Assembly: GCF_943192945.1 (NCBI RefSeq)
Contig: NZ_CALPCE010000001.1
Span: 1 to 64,000, forward strand
Reading direction: 5' to 3'
Source of the DNA: Anaerocaecibacter muris
Lineage (GTDB): Bacteria; Bacillota; Clostridia; Christensenellales; Pumilibacteraceae
Length of the DNA: 64,000 bases
The notes below the pieces were generated by a model, which saw only the letters and a program-made list of their open reading frames with translations, did no database searches and had not been told where the DNA came from. The translations under genes were made by a program, and so were the position numbers. How positions within the stretch are numbered: position 1 is the first letter of the stretch; each line of letters begins with the position of its first letter. Positions 44,457 through 53,437 of the stretch are shown piece by piece.

Positions 44457-44507
44457 AACATAATATGCGCACGATATATTGACATGTTGCGTATAATATG
44501 TTAAAAT
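44457..44507 (+). promoter_or_regulatory. Toxin-antitoxin promoter with inverted-repeat operator
   Basis: TTGACA (44479-44484), 17-bp spacer, TAAAAT (44502-44507). AACATAATATGCGCA (44457-44471) and TGCGTATAATATGTT (44488-44502) are inverted copies matching at 13 of 15 positions and straddle the -35. This fits autorepression by a RelB/DinJ antitoxin. AGGAG follows before ATG 44537. Confidence 0.7.
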
Positions 44508-44536
44508 AGCGTTGAAAAATAAAAGGAGACACTAAT

Positions 44537-44803
44537 ATGGCTAAAATTTCCACTAATATAAGCATTGACGCCGATGTAAAAAAACAAGCGCAGGAATTGT
44601 TTGCAGATTTGGGGCTTGATTTGTCCACGGCTATAAATATTTATTTGAAAAAAGCTATATCGGAACAGGGTATACCTTTTGACGTTTCGCGTGAAGCGCC
44701 TAATTCCGTAACGGTAAAGGCTATCGCGGATGCTGTAAACGACAATGACGTTTACGGACCGTTTGATAGCGTGGAAGCTCTTATGGAGTCTTTAAATGCT
44801 TAA
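44537..44803 (+). CDS. RelB/DinJ family antitoxin
   Basis: An 88-residue ribbon-helix-helix antitoxin. AKISTNISIDADVKKQAQELF, then LGLDLSTAINIYLKKAI, is the RelB/DinJ N-terminal DNA-binding pattern. EQGIPFDVSREAPN follows, as in DinJ, and the C-terminal helix would wrap the toxin. AAAAGGAG lies 7 nt before ATG 44537. It overlaps the toxin gene by 8 nt. It probably represses its own promoter through the inverted repeat upstream. Confidence 0.92.
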   Translation: MAKISTNISIDADVKKQAQELFADLGLDLSTAINIYLKKAISEQGIPFDVSREAPNSVTVKAIADAVNDNDVYGPFDSVEALMESLNA

Positions 44804-45074
44804 AATCGAATATCAAGGGCAGTTTAAAAAAGATTTTAAACTTGCCGTTAAAAGAGGTTTCGACGTCGGCGAGTTGCAAAAGGTTATATCGATTCTTGTT
44901 AGCGAGCAACCTTTGCCCGAAAAGTATCGCGACCACGCTTTGACTAACTCAAAAGAATACATAAACGTGCGCGAATGCCATATCCAGCCCGATTGGTTGC
45001 TTATCTATAAAATATATAAAGACAGCTTGATTTTAAAGCTAATCAGGACAGGCTCGCACTCGGATTTGATTTAA
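44796..45074 (+). CDS. YafQ family mRNA interferase toxin
   Basis: A 92-residue RelE-superfamily ribonuclease that cuts mRNA on the ribosome. Conserved YafQ features: QFKKDFKLAVKRG, PLPEKYRDHAL (catalytic-region His), VRECHIQPDWLLIYKI, and RTGSHSDL with the C-terminal catalytic His. All expected residues seem present, so the toxin is likely active. It overlaps its antitoxin gene by 8 nt. The 130 nt after it hold no recognisable feature before tgt. Confidence 0.92.
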   Translation: MLKIEYQGQFKKDFKLAVKRGFDVGELQKVISILVSEQPLPEKYRDHALTNSKEYINVRECHIQPDWLLIYKIYKDSLILKLIRTGSHSDLI

Positions 45075-45175
45075 TCGGTTTCACGCAAAAATGCAGGCGC
45101 AGTATTGTTTATGTTGTTACGGAAATTTAATCGCACGGTAATTATATGCGTTATGCGCCTTGACTACAATCTTAA

Positions 45176-47021
<1,846 letters not shown>

Positions 47022-47034
47022 GAGTTACTGTGCT

Positions 47035-47526
47035 ATGCGCATTTTGGGAATAGACCCCGGGTACGCCACGGTCGGCTACGGCATAATAGAAAACGACAAC
47101 GGCAAGTTCCGCCCGCTCGATTACGGCGCGGTGGAAACGCCCGCGAATCTTGCCACGCCCGAACGGTTGATAATGATAGAAAACGGGATTACCGAGCTTG
47201 TCAAGTCCGTCGAGCCCGACGAAATAGCGGTGGAGGAGTTGTTTTTTAACACCAATATCACGACGGGAATCAAGGTCGCACAGGCGCGCGGCGTTATACT
47301 TTTATCGTGCGCCAAGCTGTGCGATAAGCTGTTCGAGTACACGCCGTTGCAGATAAAATCCACCGTTACGGGCAACGGCACGGCGAGCAAAACACAGGTG
47401 CAATTTATGGTGCGGTCGCTTTTGCGACTTAAAGAAACGCCCAAGCCCGACGACGCGGCGGACGCGTTGGCGGCGGCGATCTGTCATGCGCTGTGCGCGC
47501 AGGGCGTTAAGCGCGGGCTTAAATAA
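47035..47526 (+). CDS. ruvC: Holliday junction resolvase RuvC
   Basis: Dimeric endonuclease that resolves junctions moved by RuvAB. ILGIDPGYATVGYG supplies the first catalytic Asp, IAVEELFFNTN the Glu, and KPDDAADALAAAICH the last two Asp residues. The 163 residues are standard. It lies 3.8 kb from ruvAB in a different rightward block; recA-ruvAB and ruvC separation is common in Firmicutes. Confidence 0.96.
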   Translation: MRILGIDPGYATVGYGIIENDNGKFRPLDYGAVETPANLATPERLIMIENGITELVKSVEPDEIAVEELFFNTNITTGIKVAQARGVILLSCAKLCDKLFEYTPLQIKSTVTGNGTASKTQVQFMVRSLLRLKETPKPDDAADALAAAICHALCAQGVKRGLK

Positions 47527-47541
47527 AACGGGGTAACGGCT

Positions 47542-48552
47542 ATGCAAAACGGTGTAATTATTCCCGACGGGTACAAGTCGGTGTTGAGCCTGCGCGAAAC
47601 GCAACAGGCTATAAAGTACATTAAGGACGTGTTTCAGCAGACGCTCGCGTCTTTTCTCGTTCTCGACAGAGTTACCGCGCCGCTCATCGTTCCCGCTAAC
47701 AGCGGTATAAACGACGATCTTAACGGCGTGGAACGCAAGGTCGATTTTTCGATTGCCGCCGTCGGTTGCGACGCGGAAATCGTGCAGTCGCTCGCCAAGT
47801 GGAAACGGCTGGCGCTGTACCGTTACGGTTACGGCGCGGGCGAGGGCATTTATACCGATATGAACGCGGTGCGTCGCGACGACGCCGTCGATAATATTCA
47901 TTCCGTTTTCGTAGATCAGTGGGATTGGGAAAAGGTGATTACGCGTGAGGACAGGACGGTCGAATATCTTAAAGATACGGTGTGCTCGATTGTCAAAGCC
48001 GTGGTTTATGCCAACAGAAAAGTGCGGTTGCGCTATCCCAAACTCGATATTCATATTGCGGAAAAACCGTATTTTATTACGGCGGAGGAGTTGCGGGCGG
48101 CTTATCCCGATTTGCCGCCTAAAGCGCGCGAGCGCGAAATTTGCAGGGCGCACGGCACTGTTTTTATTATAGGCATAGGCGACAGGCTGTCCGACGGGAA
48201 CAAGCACGACAACCGCGCGCCCGATTACGACGATTGGAGTTTGAACGGCGATTTGCTTATATGGAACGGCGTGCTTGACGACGCGCTGGAAATTTCATCT
48301 ATGGGCGTGCGAGCGGACGCGGCGGCGCTTCGCAGACAGTTGACGGAGTGCGGCGCGACGGACAGATACAAGCACGAATATCACAGACTGATAGACCAAA
48401 GCGTTTTGCCGTACACGATAGGCGGCGGCATAGGTCAGTCGCGCCTGTGCATGCTTATGCTCGGCAAAGCGCACATAGGCGAAGTTCAAGCGTCTATTTG
48501 GTCGGAACAAACGCTTGCCGAGTGTCGGGCGCGCGGCGTGGAATTGCTGTGA
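47542..48552 (+). CDS. asnA: Aspartate-ammonia ligase
   Basis: Makes asparagine from aspartate and ammonia with ATP; the fold is related to class II aminoacyl-tRNA synthetases. Diagnostic segments: SVLSLRETQQAIKYIKDVFQ, LVLDRVTAPLIVPANSGINDDLNGVERKV (start and end of one motif), YGYGAGEGIYTDMNAVRRDD, VDQWDWEKVI, and GGGIGQSRLCMLML. The 336 residues are standard. A GGGGTAA ribosome binding site precedes ATG 47542. The gene is followed by an independent strong promoter for the reductase. Confidence 0.97.
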   Translation: MQNGVIIPDGYKSVLSLRETQQAIKYIKDVFQQTLASFLVLDRVTAPLIVPANSGINDDLNGVERKVDFSIAAVGCDAEIVQSLAKWKRLALYRYGYGAGEGIYTDMNAVRRDDAVDNIHSVFVDQWDWEKVITREDRTVEYLKDTVCSIVKAVVYANRKVRLRYPKLDIHIAEKPYFITAEELRAAYPDLPPKAREREICRAHGTVFIIGIGDRLSDGNKHDNRAPDYDDWSLNGDLLIWNGVLDDALEISSMGVRADAAALRRQLTECGATDRYKHEYHRLIDQSVLPYTIGGGIGQSRLCMLMLGKAHIGEVQASIWSEQTLAECRARGVELL

Positions 48553-48558
48553 TACGGC

Positions 48559-48587
48559 TTGACAATCGCGACGGAATACAGTATAAT
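48559..48587 (+). promoter_or_regulatory. Promoter of the Fe-S aldo/keto reductase
   Basis: Full-consensus TTGACA (48559-48564), 17-bp spacer, TATAAT (48582-48587). GGGAGGAAG precedes ATG 48617. This is one of the two best promoters in the window. Confidence 0.85.
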
Positions 48588-48616
48588 ACCGAAAATTATT
48601 CGGATCGGGAGGAAGT

Positions 48617-49753
48617 ATGATTTACAAGCAGTTTAAGGATATTAAACTTTCCGCGCTCGGTTTCGGCACTATGCGGTTGCCGGTTAAAAACGGCGTGTAT
48701 TCCGATATTGACGAAGTCGCGGCGGGCGAAATGTTTGATTACGCAATCAGTCACGGCGTCAATTATTTCGACACGGCTTGGGGCTATCACGACGGCGAGT
48801 CGGAGCGGGTCGTGGGCAGGTTGCTCTCAAAGTATCCGCGCGACAAGTTTTATCTTGCGAGCAAGTTCCCCGGATACGACCTTGCCAACATGGACAAGGT
48901 AGAGAGTATTTTCGAGGCGCAACTCGAAAAGTGCAAAACCGATTACTTCGATTTTTATCTTTTCCATAACGTCTGCGAAATGAACGTCGACTCGTACCTC
49001 GACGAAAAGTTCGGCATTTTCGAGTATCTAAAAAAGCAAAAGGAAAACGGGCGGATAAAGCACCTCGGTTTTTCGGCGCACGGCGATTTGGCTTGCATGC
49101 GCAAGTTCCTCGAAAAGTACGGCGAGTATATGGAGTTTGGACAGCTCCAAATAAACTACATAGATTGGACGTTCCAGAACGCGCGGGAAAAAGTCGAACT
49201 GCTTAACGGTTACGGCATACCCGTGTGGGTCATGGAGCCTTTGCGCGGCGGCAAGCTCGCGCGGCTCGCGGACGAATACGAAAGCAAACTCAAAGCGGCG
49301 CGACCGAGCGAGCCTATACCCGCTTGGGCGTTTAGATTTTTGCAGTCGTTGCCCGAAGTGACTGTAACGCTGTCGGGCATGTCCGACTTCGATCAAGTCA
49401 AAGCTAATATCGCCACGTTTGAAGAATATAAGCCGCTAAATGCGGAGGAGTTGAAAACGCTTGCGGAAATAGTCGACAGCATGCTCGGCAAGACGGCGTT
49501 GCCCTGTACCGCATGCCGCTATTGCACGAGTCACTGCCCGCAGGGGCTGAATATCCCCGACCTTATCAAACTTTACAACGAACATAGGTTTACGGGCGGC
49601 GGATTTATCGCGCCCATGGTGCTCAATACAATTCCCGACGACAAGCGACCTTCGGCGTGCGTCGGTTGCGGCAGTTGCGAAAACGTTTGCCCGCAGAACA
49701 TCAAAGTTTCGGAAATGATGAAAGACTTTACGTCGAGGCTTAAAAACAATTAA
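48617..49753 (+). CDS. Aldo/keto reductase with C-terminal 4Fe-4S domain
   Basis: An oxidoreductase of 378 residues. The TIM-barrel part has the AKR residues in ALGFGTMRLP, YFDTAWGYHDGESE (catalytic Tyr) and YLASKFPGYD (Lys), then LGFSAHGD. The C-terminal 80 residues contain two ferredoxin-type cysteine motifs: CTACRYCTSHCPQGLNIP, and CVGCGSCENVCPQNIK. These would hold 4Fe-4S clusters. This architecture is widespread in anaerobes and probably links ferredoxin to reduction of an unknown carbonyl substrate. It has its own consensus promoter. The ECF-like gene follows at 12 nt. Confidence 0.9.
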   Translation: MIYKQFKDIKLSALGFGTMRLPVKNGVYSDIDEVAAGEMFDYAISHGVNYFDTAWGYHDGESERVVGRLLSKYPRDKFYLASKFPGYDLANMDKVESIFEAQLEKCKTDYFDFYLFHNVCEMNVDSYLDEKFGIFEYLKKQKENGRIKHLGFSAHGDLACMRKFLEKYGEYMEFGQLQINYIDWTFQNAREKVELLNGYGIPVWVMEPLRGGKLARLADEYESKLKAARPSEPIPAWAFRFLQSLPEVTVTLSGMSDFDQVKANIATFEEYKPLNAEELKTLAEIVDSMLGKTALPCTACRYCTSHCPQGLNIPDLIKLYNEHRFTGGGFIAPMVLNTIPDDKRPSACVGCGSCENVCPQNIKVSEMMKDFTSRLKNN

Positions 49754-49765
49754 GGAGAGTGTATT

Positions 49766-50347
49766 ATGATTGATTGCGCGCTTAATGCTAAAAACGCGGG
49801 AGCAAAACTCAAACTTACGGTTAAGTCGATTGTTTCGTTGGGCGTTGTCGCGCTTGCCGTAATATTGCCGCAAATTTTTCACGCCGTGCTCGGCGCGGCG
49901 GGCGGTGTTAGATGGTTGCCCATGTATTTGCCCGTTATGATAGGCGGGTGCTTGCTCGGCGTTTCGTGGGGCGCGGGCGTCGGCGCGCTGTCGCCGTTGA
50001 TTTCGTTTGCGTTCACTGCGCTGTTCGGCAATGCCATGCCTGCGGCGGCGCGACTTCCGTACATGATGGCGGAACTTGCCGTGTTCGGCGCGGTTTGCGG
50101 ACTGTTTGCACGGCGCATATACCTTAATTCGTTGTTTGTTCTTCCCGCGGTATTGCTGTCTGCGGTAGTCGGGCGCGCGGCGTTTTTGACGCTCGCCGCG
50201 ATATTTCAATCGGTTTCGACCGTTACGGCGGCTTCGGCTTGGGCTCAAATCCGCGCGGGGCTTGTCGGTTTATCTATGCAATGCGCGGTCGCCGCGCTTA
50301 CGGTTGCCGTAATTGCGGTTGCGCTTAAAAAGAACGACAGGACATGA
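49766..50347 (+). CDS. ECF transporter S-component-like membrane protein
   Basis: A 193-residue hydrophobic protein with about six membrane segments. YLPVMIGGCLLGVSWGAGVGALSPLISF and MPAAARLPYMMAELAVFGAVCGLF follow the pattern of energy-coupling-factor substrate-binding subunits, in which a conserved loop precedes a Gly-rich helix. The vitamin or cofactor specificity cannot be told. No ATPase or T subunit is present here, as expected for group II ECF systems. AAGGAGAG precedes ATG 49766. Its stop overlaps the next start by ATGA. Confidence 0.7.
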   Translation: MIDCALNAKNAGAKLKLTVKSIVSLGVVALAVILPQIFHAVLGAAGGVRWLPMYLPVMIGGCLLGVSWGAGVGALSPLISFAFTALFGNAMPAAARLPYMMAELAVFGAVCGLFARRIYLNSLFVLPAVLLSAVVGRAAFLTLAAIFQSVSTVTAASAWAQIRAGLVGLSMQCAVAALTVAVIAVALKKNDRT

Positions 50348-50790
50348 GTACATGTAAAAACGGCGCGGCGAATAACGCGCTTGCGATTATGCCGACGCTC
50401 GACGACGGCGGATATACATGCGTTCTGTCCGACGGAAAAAATACCGTCACGAGTAAAGAGCGCGGCGTTGCGCCGCTGTTGCAAATGATTGAGGGCGGCG
50501 GCGATTATCGCGGTTATTTTGCGGCGGATAAAGTGGTGGGCGCGGCGGCGGCTCTGCTTTATGCGTATATGGGCGTTGCGCAGCTGTGCGCGCACGTCAT
50601 GAGCGAGCGCGCGGCGCAGGTATGCGAACTGCACGGCATTGCTTACCGTTGCGATATGATTGTGCCGCATATCATCAACCGCAAAGGCGACGGCGTTTGT
50701 CCTATGGAACAAGCGGTTGCGCAAACGGACGACCCGCGCGCCGCTGTATCGATTATAGCAGATAAACTTAAAGCTATGAGCGCGACGTGA
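50344..50790 (+). CDS. DUF1893 family protein (TM1506-like)
   Basis: A 148-residue soluble protein. VLSDGKNTVTSKERGVAPLLQMI, then DKVVGAAAALLYAYMGV, and the C-terminal VPHIINRKGDGVCPMEQAV match DUF1893, a deaminase-like fold of unknown activity. The conserved Cys in GVCPME is present. It is translationally coupled to the ECF-like membrane protein by a 4-nt overlap, which suggests that the two share a metabolite. Confidence 0.85.
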   Translation: MSTCKNGAANNALAIMPTLDDGGYTCVLSDGKNTVTSKERGVAPLLQMIEGGGDYRGYFAADKVVGAAAALLYAYMGVAQLCAHVMSERAAQVCELHGIAYRCDMIVPHIINRKGDGVCPMEQAVAQTDDPRAAVSIIADKLKAMSAT

Positions 50791-50906
50791 GCGTGCGGCG
50801 CGATTTGCGGACGTAAATACGAATAATGCGTGATACAAGATTATTGAGTGCGAGCTATTGGGCGGGGAATTTGCGTTTTTAATTTTTACAAACTGCGCGC
50901 AAATAA

Positions 50907-50935
50907 TTGACTTTGTCCGATTAAAATGATAATAT
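50907..50935 (+). promoter_or_regulatory. Probable tRNA-Trp promoter
   Basis: TTGACT (50907-50912) and TAATAT (50930-50935) with a 17-bp spacer, 10 nt before the tRNA. An alternative -10 is GATAAT at 50928. Confidence 0.55.
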
Positions 50936-50945
50936 ATAGTTGCAT

Positions 50946-51021
50946 AGGGGCGTAGCTCAGTTGGTAGAGTCGCGGTCTCCAAAACCGTTGGTCGCGTGTT
51001 CGAGTCGCGTCGCCCCTGCCA
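50946..51021 (+). tRNA. tRNA-Trp (anticodon CCA)
   Basis: A complete cloverleaf. The acceptor stem AGGGGCG (50946-50952) pairs with CGCCCCT (51011-51017). The D-arm GCTC/GAGT encloses AGTTGGTA. The anticodon stem GCGGT/ACCGT has loop CTCCAAA (anticodon CCA). The T-arm is GCGTG/CGCGT with loop TTCGAGT. The discriminator is G, and CCA is encoded at 51019-51021. A few stem positions are G-T wobbles. Confidence 0.95.
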
Positions 51022-51113
51022 TAATCCCACTCTGACGGGTGGGTATTTTTTTTGACGGCGGCGCGCACTCCGCTATGAGGCGGACAGCCAAAAAATAATT
51101 AAAGGTAACGTTT

Positions 51114-51548
51114 ATGAAAACGGTAGAAATTTATACCGACGGCGCGTGTAGCGGCAACCCCGGCAAGGGCGGGTGGTGCGCGATACTCATGTACGGCGGC
51201 AAAGAGAAAATACTGTCGGGCGGCGACCCCGACACAACCAACAACCGCATGGAGGTTTACGCCGCCGTCGCGGGGCTGTCCGCGCTCAAAGAGCGGTGCG
51301 CGGTCAATCTGTATTCCGATTCGGCGTATCTTGTAAACGCGGTCGAGCAACGTTGGCTGGACGGTTGGCGCGCGCGCGGCTGGGTTACGGCGGGCAATCA
51401 GCCCGTAAAAAACAAGGATTTATGGCTGTCGCTGTGCGAGTGTTTGCAACGGCACGAGGTTACTTTTATCAAGGTTAAAGGGCATGCCGACAACGAGTAT
51501 AACAATCTTTGCGACAAGTATGCCCGCGCGGAAATAGGCAAGCTGTAA
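51114..51548 (+). CDS. rnhA: Ribonuclease HI
   Basis: Cleaves RNA in RNA-DNA hybrids. The catalytic residues lie in EIYTDGACSGNPGKGGW (Asp), NNRMEVYAAVAGL (Glu), LYSDSAYLVNAV (Asp), and KGHADNEYNNLCD (Asp). It also has the basic-protrusion region GWRARGWVTAGNQPVKNKDLW. The 144 residues are typical of bacterial type 1 enzymes. An AAAGG ribosome binding site precedes ATG 51114. Confidence 0.97.
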   Translation: MKTVEIYTDGACSGNPGKGGWCAILMYGGKEKILSGGDPDTTNNRMEVYAAVAGLSALKERCAVNLYSDSAYLVNAVEQRWLDGWRARGWVTAGNQPVKNKDLWLSLCECLQRHEVTFIKVKGHADNEYNNLCDKYARAEIGKL

Positions 51549-51570
51549 ACGTTTTTGATCGGAGTGTATT

Positions 51571-52176
51571 ATGATGACGGTAGAACGCGCCGAGCGCGAA
51601 ATTGAAATTGCCGAGGGCATGACAAAGGGGTTGTGGGCGCCGCACAGCCGCGTGACCGCAGTCAATGCGCGCATAATCGCCGAGAACTGCGGCATGGACG
51701 GGGATAAGGCGTACATACTGGGTTTGCTTCACGACATAGGTCGGCGCAAAGGGTCGTGGGGCGTCGATCATATTTTCGACGGTTACGAGTATATGACGGG
51801 GCTGGGCGAACATGAGATAGCACGCATATCCATGACTCATTCTTATCCCGAAATTCCTAATTCCGGCGAATATATTGCGGCGGTCAAATGCTCGGACGAG
51901 CGCAGGGCGTTTTTAAAGAGTTATCTCGACGGCATAGTGTACGACGATTACGACAGGCTGATACAGCTTTGCGATTCCATATCTTTGCCGACGGGCGCGT
52001 GTATAATAGAAAAACGGCTTGTGGACGTTGCACTTCGGCACGGCATGAAAGAATTTTCGGTAGATAAGTGGAAGTCGTTTATGCGCATTAAAAAGAAGTT
52101 CGACGATATGTGCGGTTGTAATATTTATACGCTGTTGCCCAATATCGTGGAAAATTCGTTTGAAAACTTGATATAG
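51571..52176 (+). CDS. HD-domain phosphohydrolase-like protein
   Basis: A 201-residue protein with an HD metal-binding motif in LGLLHDIGRRKG and an upstream His in GLWAPHSRVTAVNARI. A further ISMTHSYP could provide another ligand. This fits small HD hydrolases acting on nucleotides. The substrate is unknown. It lies 22 nt after rnhA behind a GGAG site. Two adjacent ATG codons (51571 and 51574) are equally plausible starts. Confidence 0.8.
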   Translation: MMTVERAEREIEIAEGMTKGLWAPHSRVTAVNARIIAENCGMDGDKAYILGLLHDIGRRKGSWGVDHIFDGYEYMTGLGEHEIARISMTHSYPEIPNSGEYIAAVKCSDERRAFLKSYLDGIVYDDYDRLIQLCDSISLPTGACIIEKRLVDVALRHGMKEFSVDKWKSFMRIKKKFDDMCGCNIYTLLPNIVENSFENLI

Positions 52177-52227
52177 AATATCAATCGCATAATACGAAAT
52201 CGTTGCTTTATATTTGCGATTTTTACA

Positions 52228-52233
52228 TATAAT
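52228..52233 (+). promoter_or_regulatory. -10 box directly before the VTT-domain gene
   Basis: A perfect TATAAT lies 6 nt before GTG 52240 and no Shine-Dalgarno is present. The candidate -35 (TTGCTT at 52203-52208) has an over-long spacer of 19 bp, so the promoter is less certain than that of ddl. Confidence 0.45.
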
Positions 52234-52239
52234 ATTTAT

Positions 52240-53097
52240 GTGAAAGCGCAGACCAAAACGGCGCTCGCCAAAGCGGGGGTCGGAATTATGTGCGCGGTTA
52301 TGACCGCGCTGTGCGGATTGTTTATGTACGACCGCAGTAAAATAATGTACTATACCGCCGTCGTTTTGTTTGCGATAGCCGCGGTCGCGTATTGCGCGCT
52401 CGACGGCGAAAAGTATCCGCACGCCTCGCGCACGGTGCTTGTCGGCGCGATATTGACGGCGATCGTGGTCGGCTGTTATATAATTTACGTGACGACGGGG
52501 CTGTCCGACAGGTTCAACGACTTCGACGCGCTCAAACAGTTCATACTGGACAGCGGGTTTTGGGGCGCGCTTGTTTTTATAGGACTGACGGTGTTTCAAG
52601 TTGTGGTTTTGCCCATACCCGAAGCGGTAACTATTTTGCTGGGCGTGGCGATTTACGGCGCGACGTGGAGTTTCGTTCTGTCGGTTATCGGCACGGTAAT
52701 AGGCTCGCTTATTTCGTTCATGCTCGGCAAGGTGTTCGGGCGCAAGCTGTGCAACTGGATGTTCGGTGCGGACAACACCGAAAAGTACGCGCGGATTTTG
52801 AGCGAAAAGGGCAAGTTTTTGTTTATAATCATGCTGTTGTTTCCCGCGTTTCCCGACGACATGCTGTGCATGATAGCGGGGATTACTTCGATGTCGTATG
52901 CGTATTTTACCGTTATTTGCCTTGTGACGCGACCCGTAATGATAGGATTGACGGCGTACCTCGGCAGCGGCGCGATACCGTTTTCGGGCTGGGGAATACC
53001 CGTGTGGATTGCGCTTGTGTGCCTTATGTTTGCGGCGTTCGTTGTTATAAGCGGACTGCGCAAGAGCATAGAAAGCAGAAAGCCCAAGCGCAGATAG
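52240..53097 (+). CDS. DedA/VTT domain membrane protein (TVP38/TMEM64 type)
   Basis: A 285-residue membrane protein with about six hydrophobic segments. The VTT core is VVLPIPEAVTILLGVAIYG, then SVIGTVIGSLISFMLGKVFGRKL, and FPAFPDDMLCMIAGITSMSY, including the conserved Pro-x-Pro and Gly-x-x-x-Gly/Phe-x-x-Gly-Arg elements. Relatives take part in lipid scrambling or envelope homeostasis; the precise role here is unknown. The GTG start at 52240 is used because upstream frames close at once. Confidence 0.85.
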   Translation: MKAQTKTALAKAGVGIMCAVMTALCGLFMYDRSKIMYYTAVVLFAIAAVAYCALDGEKYPHASRTVLVGAILTAIVVGCYIIYVTTGLSDRFNDFDALKQFILDSGFWGALVFIGLTVFQVVVLPIPEAVTILLGVAIYGATWSFVLSVIGTVIGSLISFMLGKVFGRKLCNWMFGADNTEKYARILSEKGKFLFIIMLLFPAFPDDMLCMIAGITSMSYAYFTVICLVTRPVMIGLTAYLGSGAIPFSGWGIPVWIALVCLMFAAFVVISGLRKSIESRKPKRR

Positions 53098-53143
53098 TAT
53101 TATGCGGGCGGATAATATATTTTATCGTCGCGATTAAATTCGC

Positions 53144-53173
53144 TTGACAAGCGCGGTGCGATAGTGCTAAACT
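53144..53173 (+). promoter_or_regulatory. thrS promoter
   Basis: TTGACA (53144-53149) and TAAACT (53168-53173), 18-bp spacer, with the T-box leader starting near 53180. Confidence 0.75.
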
Positions 53174-53179
53174 GTGATA

Positions 53180-53392
53180 AATGAATATTCCGTTGCGGAC
53201 AAGTAGCCGCGTTCGTGATTTACAGAGAGCAAGGGGTTGCTGGAACCTTGTATGATCGACGCCAAGCGAAACCACCGCGTTTGTACGGAACCGCTTGCGG
53301 TAGCAAGACAACGAGGCGCAGTTTTTTGCGCGAAGTAAGGTGGAACCACGGTTGCAAGCCGTCCTTATGTTTTAAGGGCGGTTTTATTTTTT
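53180..53392 (+). promoter_or_regulatory. T-box riboswitch of thrS
   Basis: The leader senses uncharged tRNA-Thr. The T-box core AAGGTGGAACCACG lies at 53337-53350. Its UGGA would pair with a tRNA 3' end of U-CCA, consistent with a U discriminator on tRNA-Thr. Candidate specifier codons ACC-ACC (Thr) follow GCGAA at 53271-53276. The upstream AGAGAG (about 53223-53229) fits the stem I GA motif. The terminator (53359-53392) competes with the antiterminator formed by the T-box. Confidence 0.93.
53359..53392 (+). terminator. T-box regulated terminator
   Basis: CCGTCCTTA (53359-53367) pairs with TAAGGGCGG (53373-53381), followed by TTTTATTTTTT. Nine pairs form, with one G-T. Confidence 0.9.
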
Positions 53393-53437
53393 GTCAACTC
53401 CGCTCGGTAAAAAAAAGTTATCGGAGGTCGAAAGACT

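Noticed and set aside
52240-53150. 251-residue plus-strand frame overlapping the VTT gene
   Set aside because: It is out of frame with the VTT gene, Arg-rich and without motifs, so it is a shadow.
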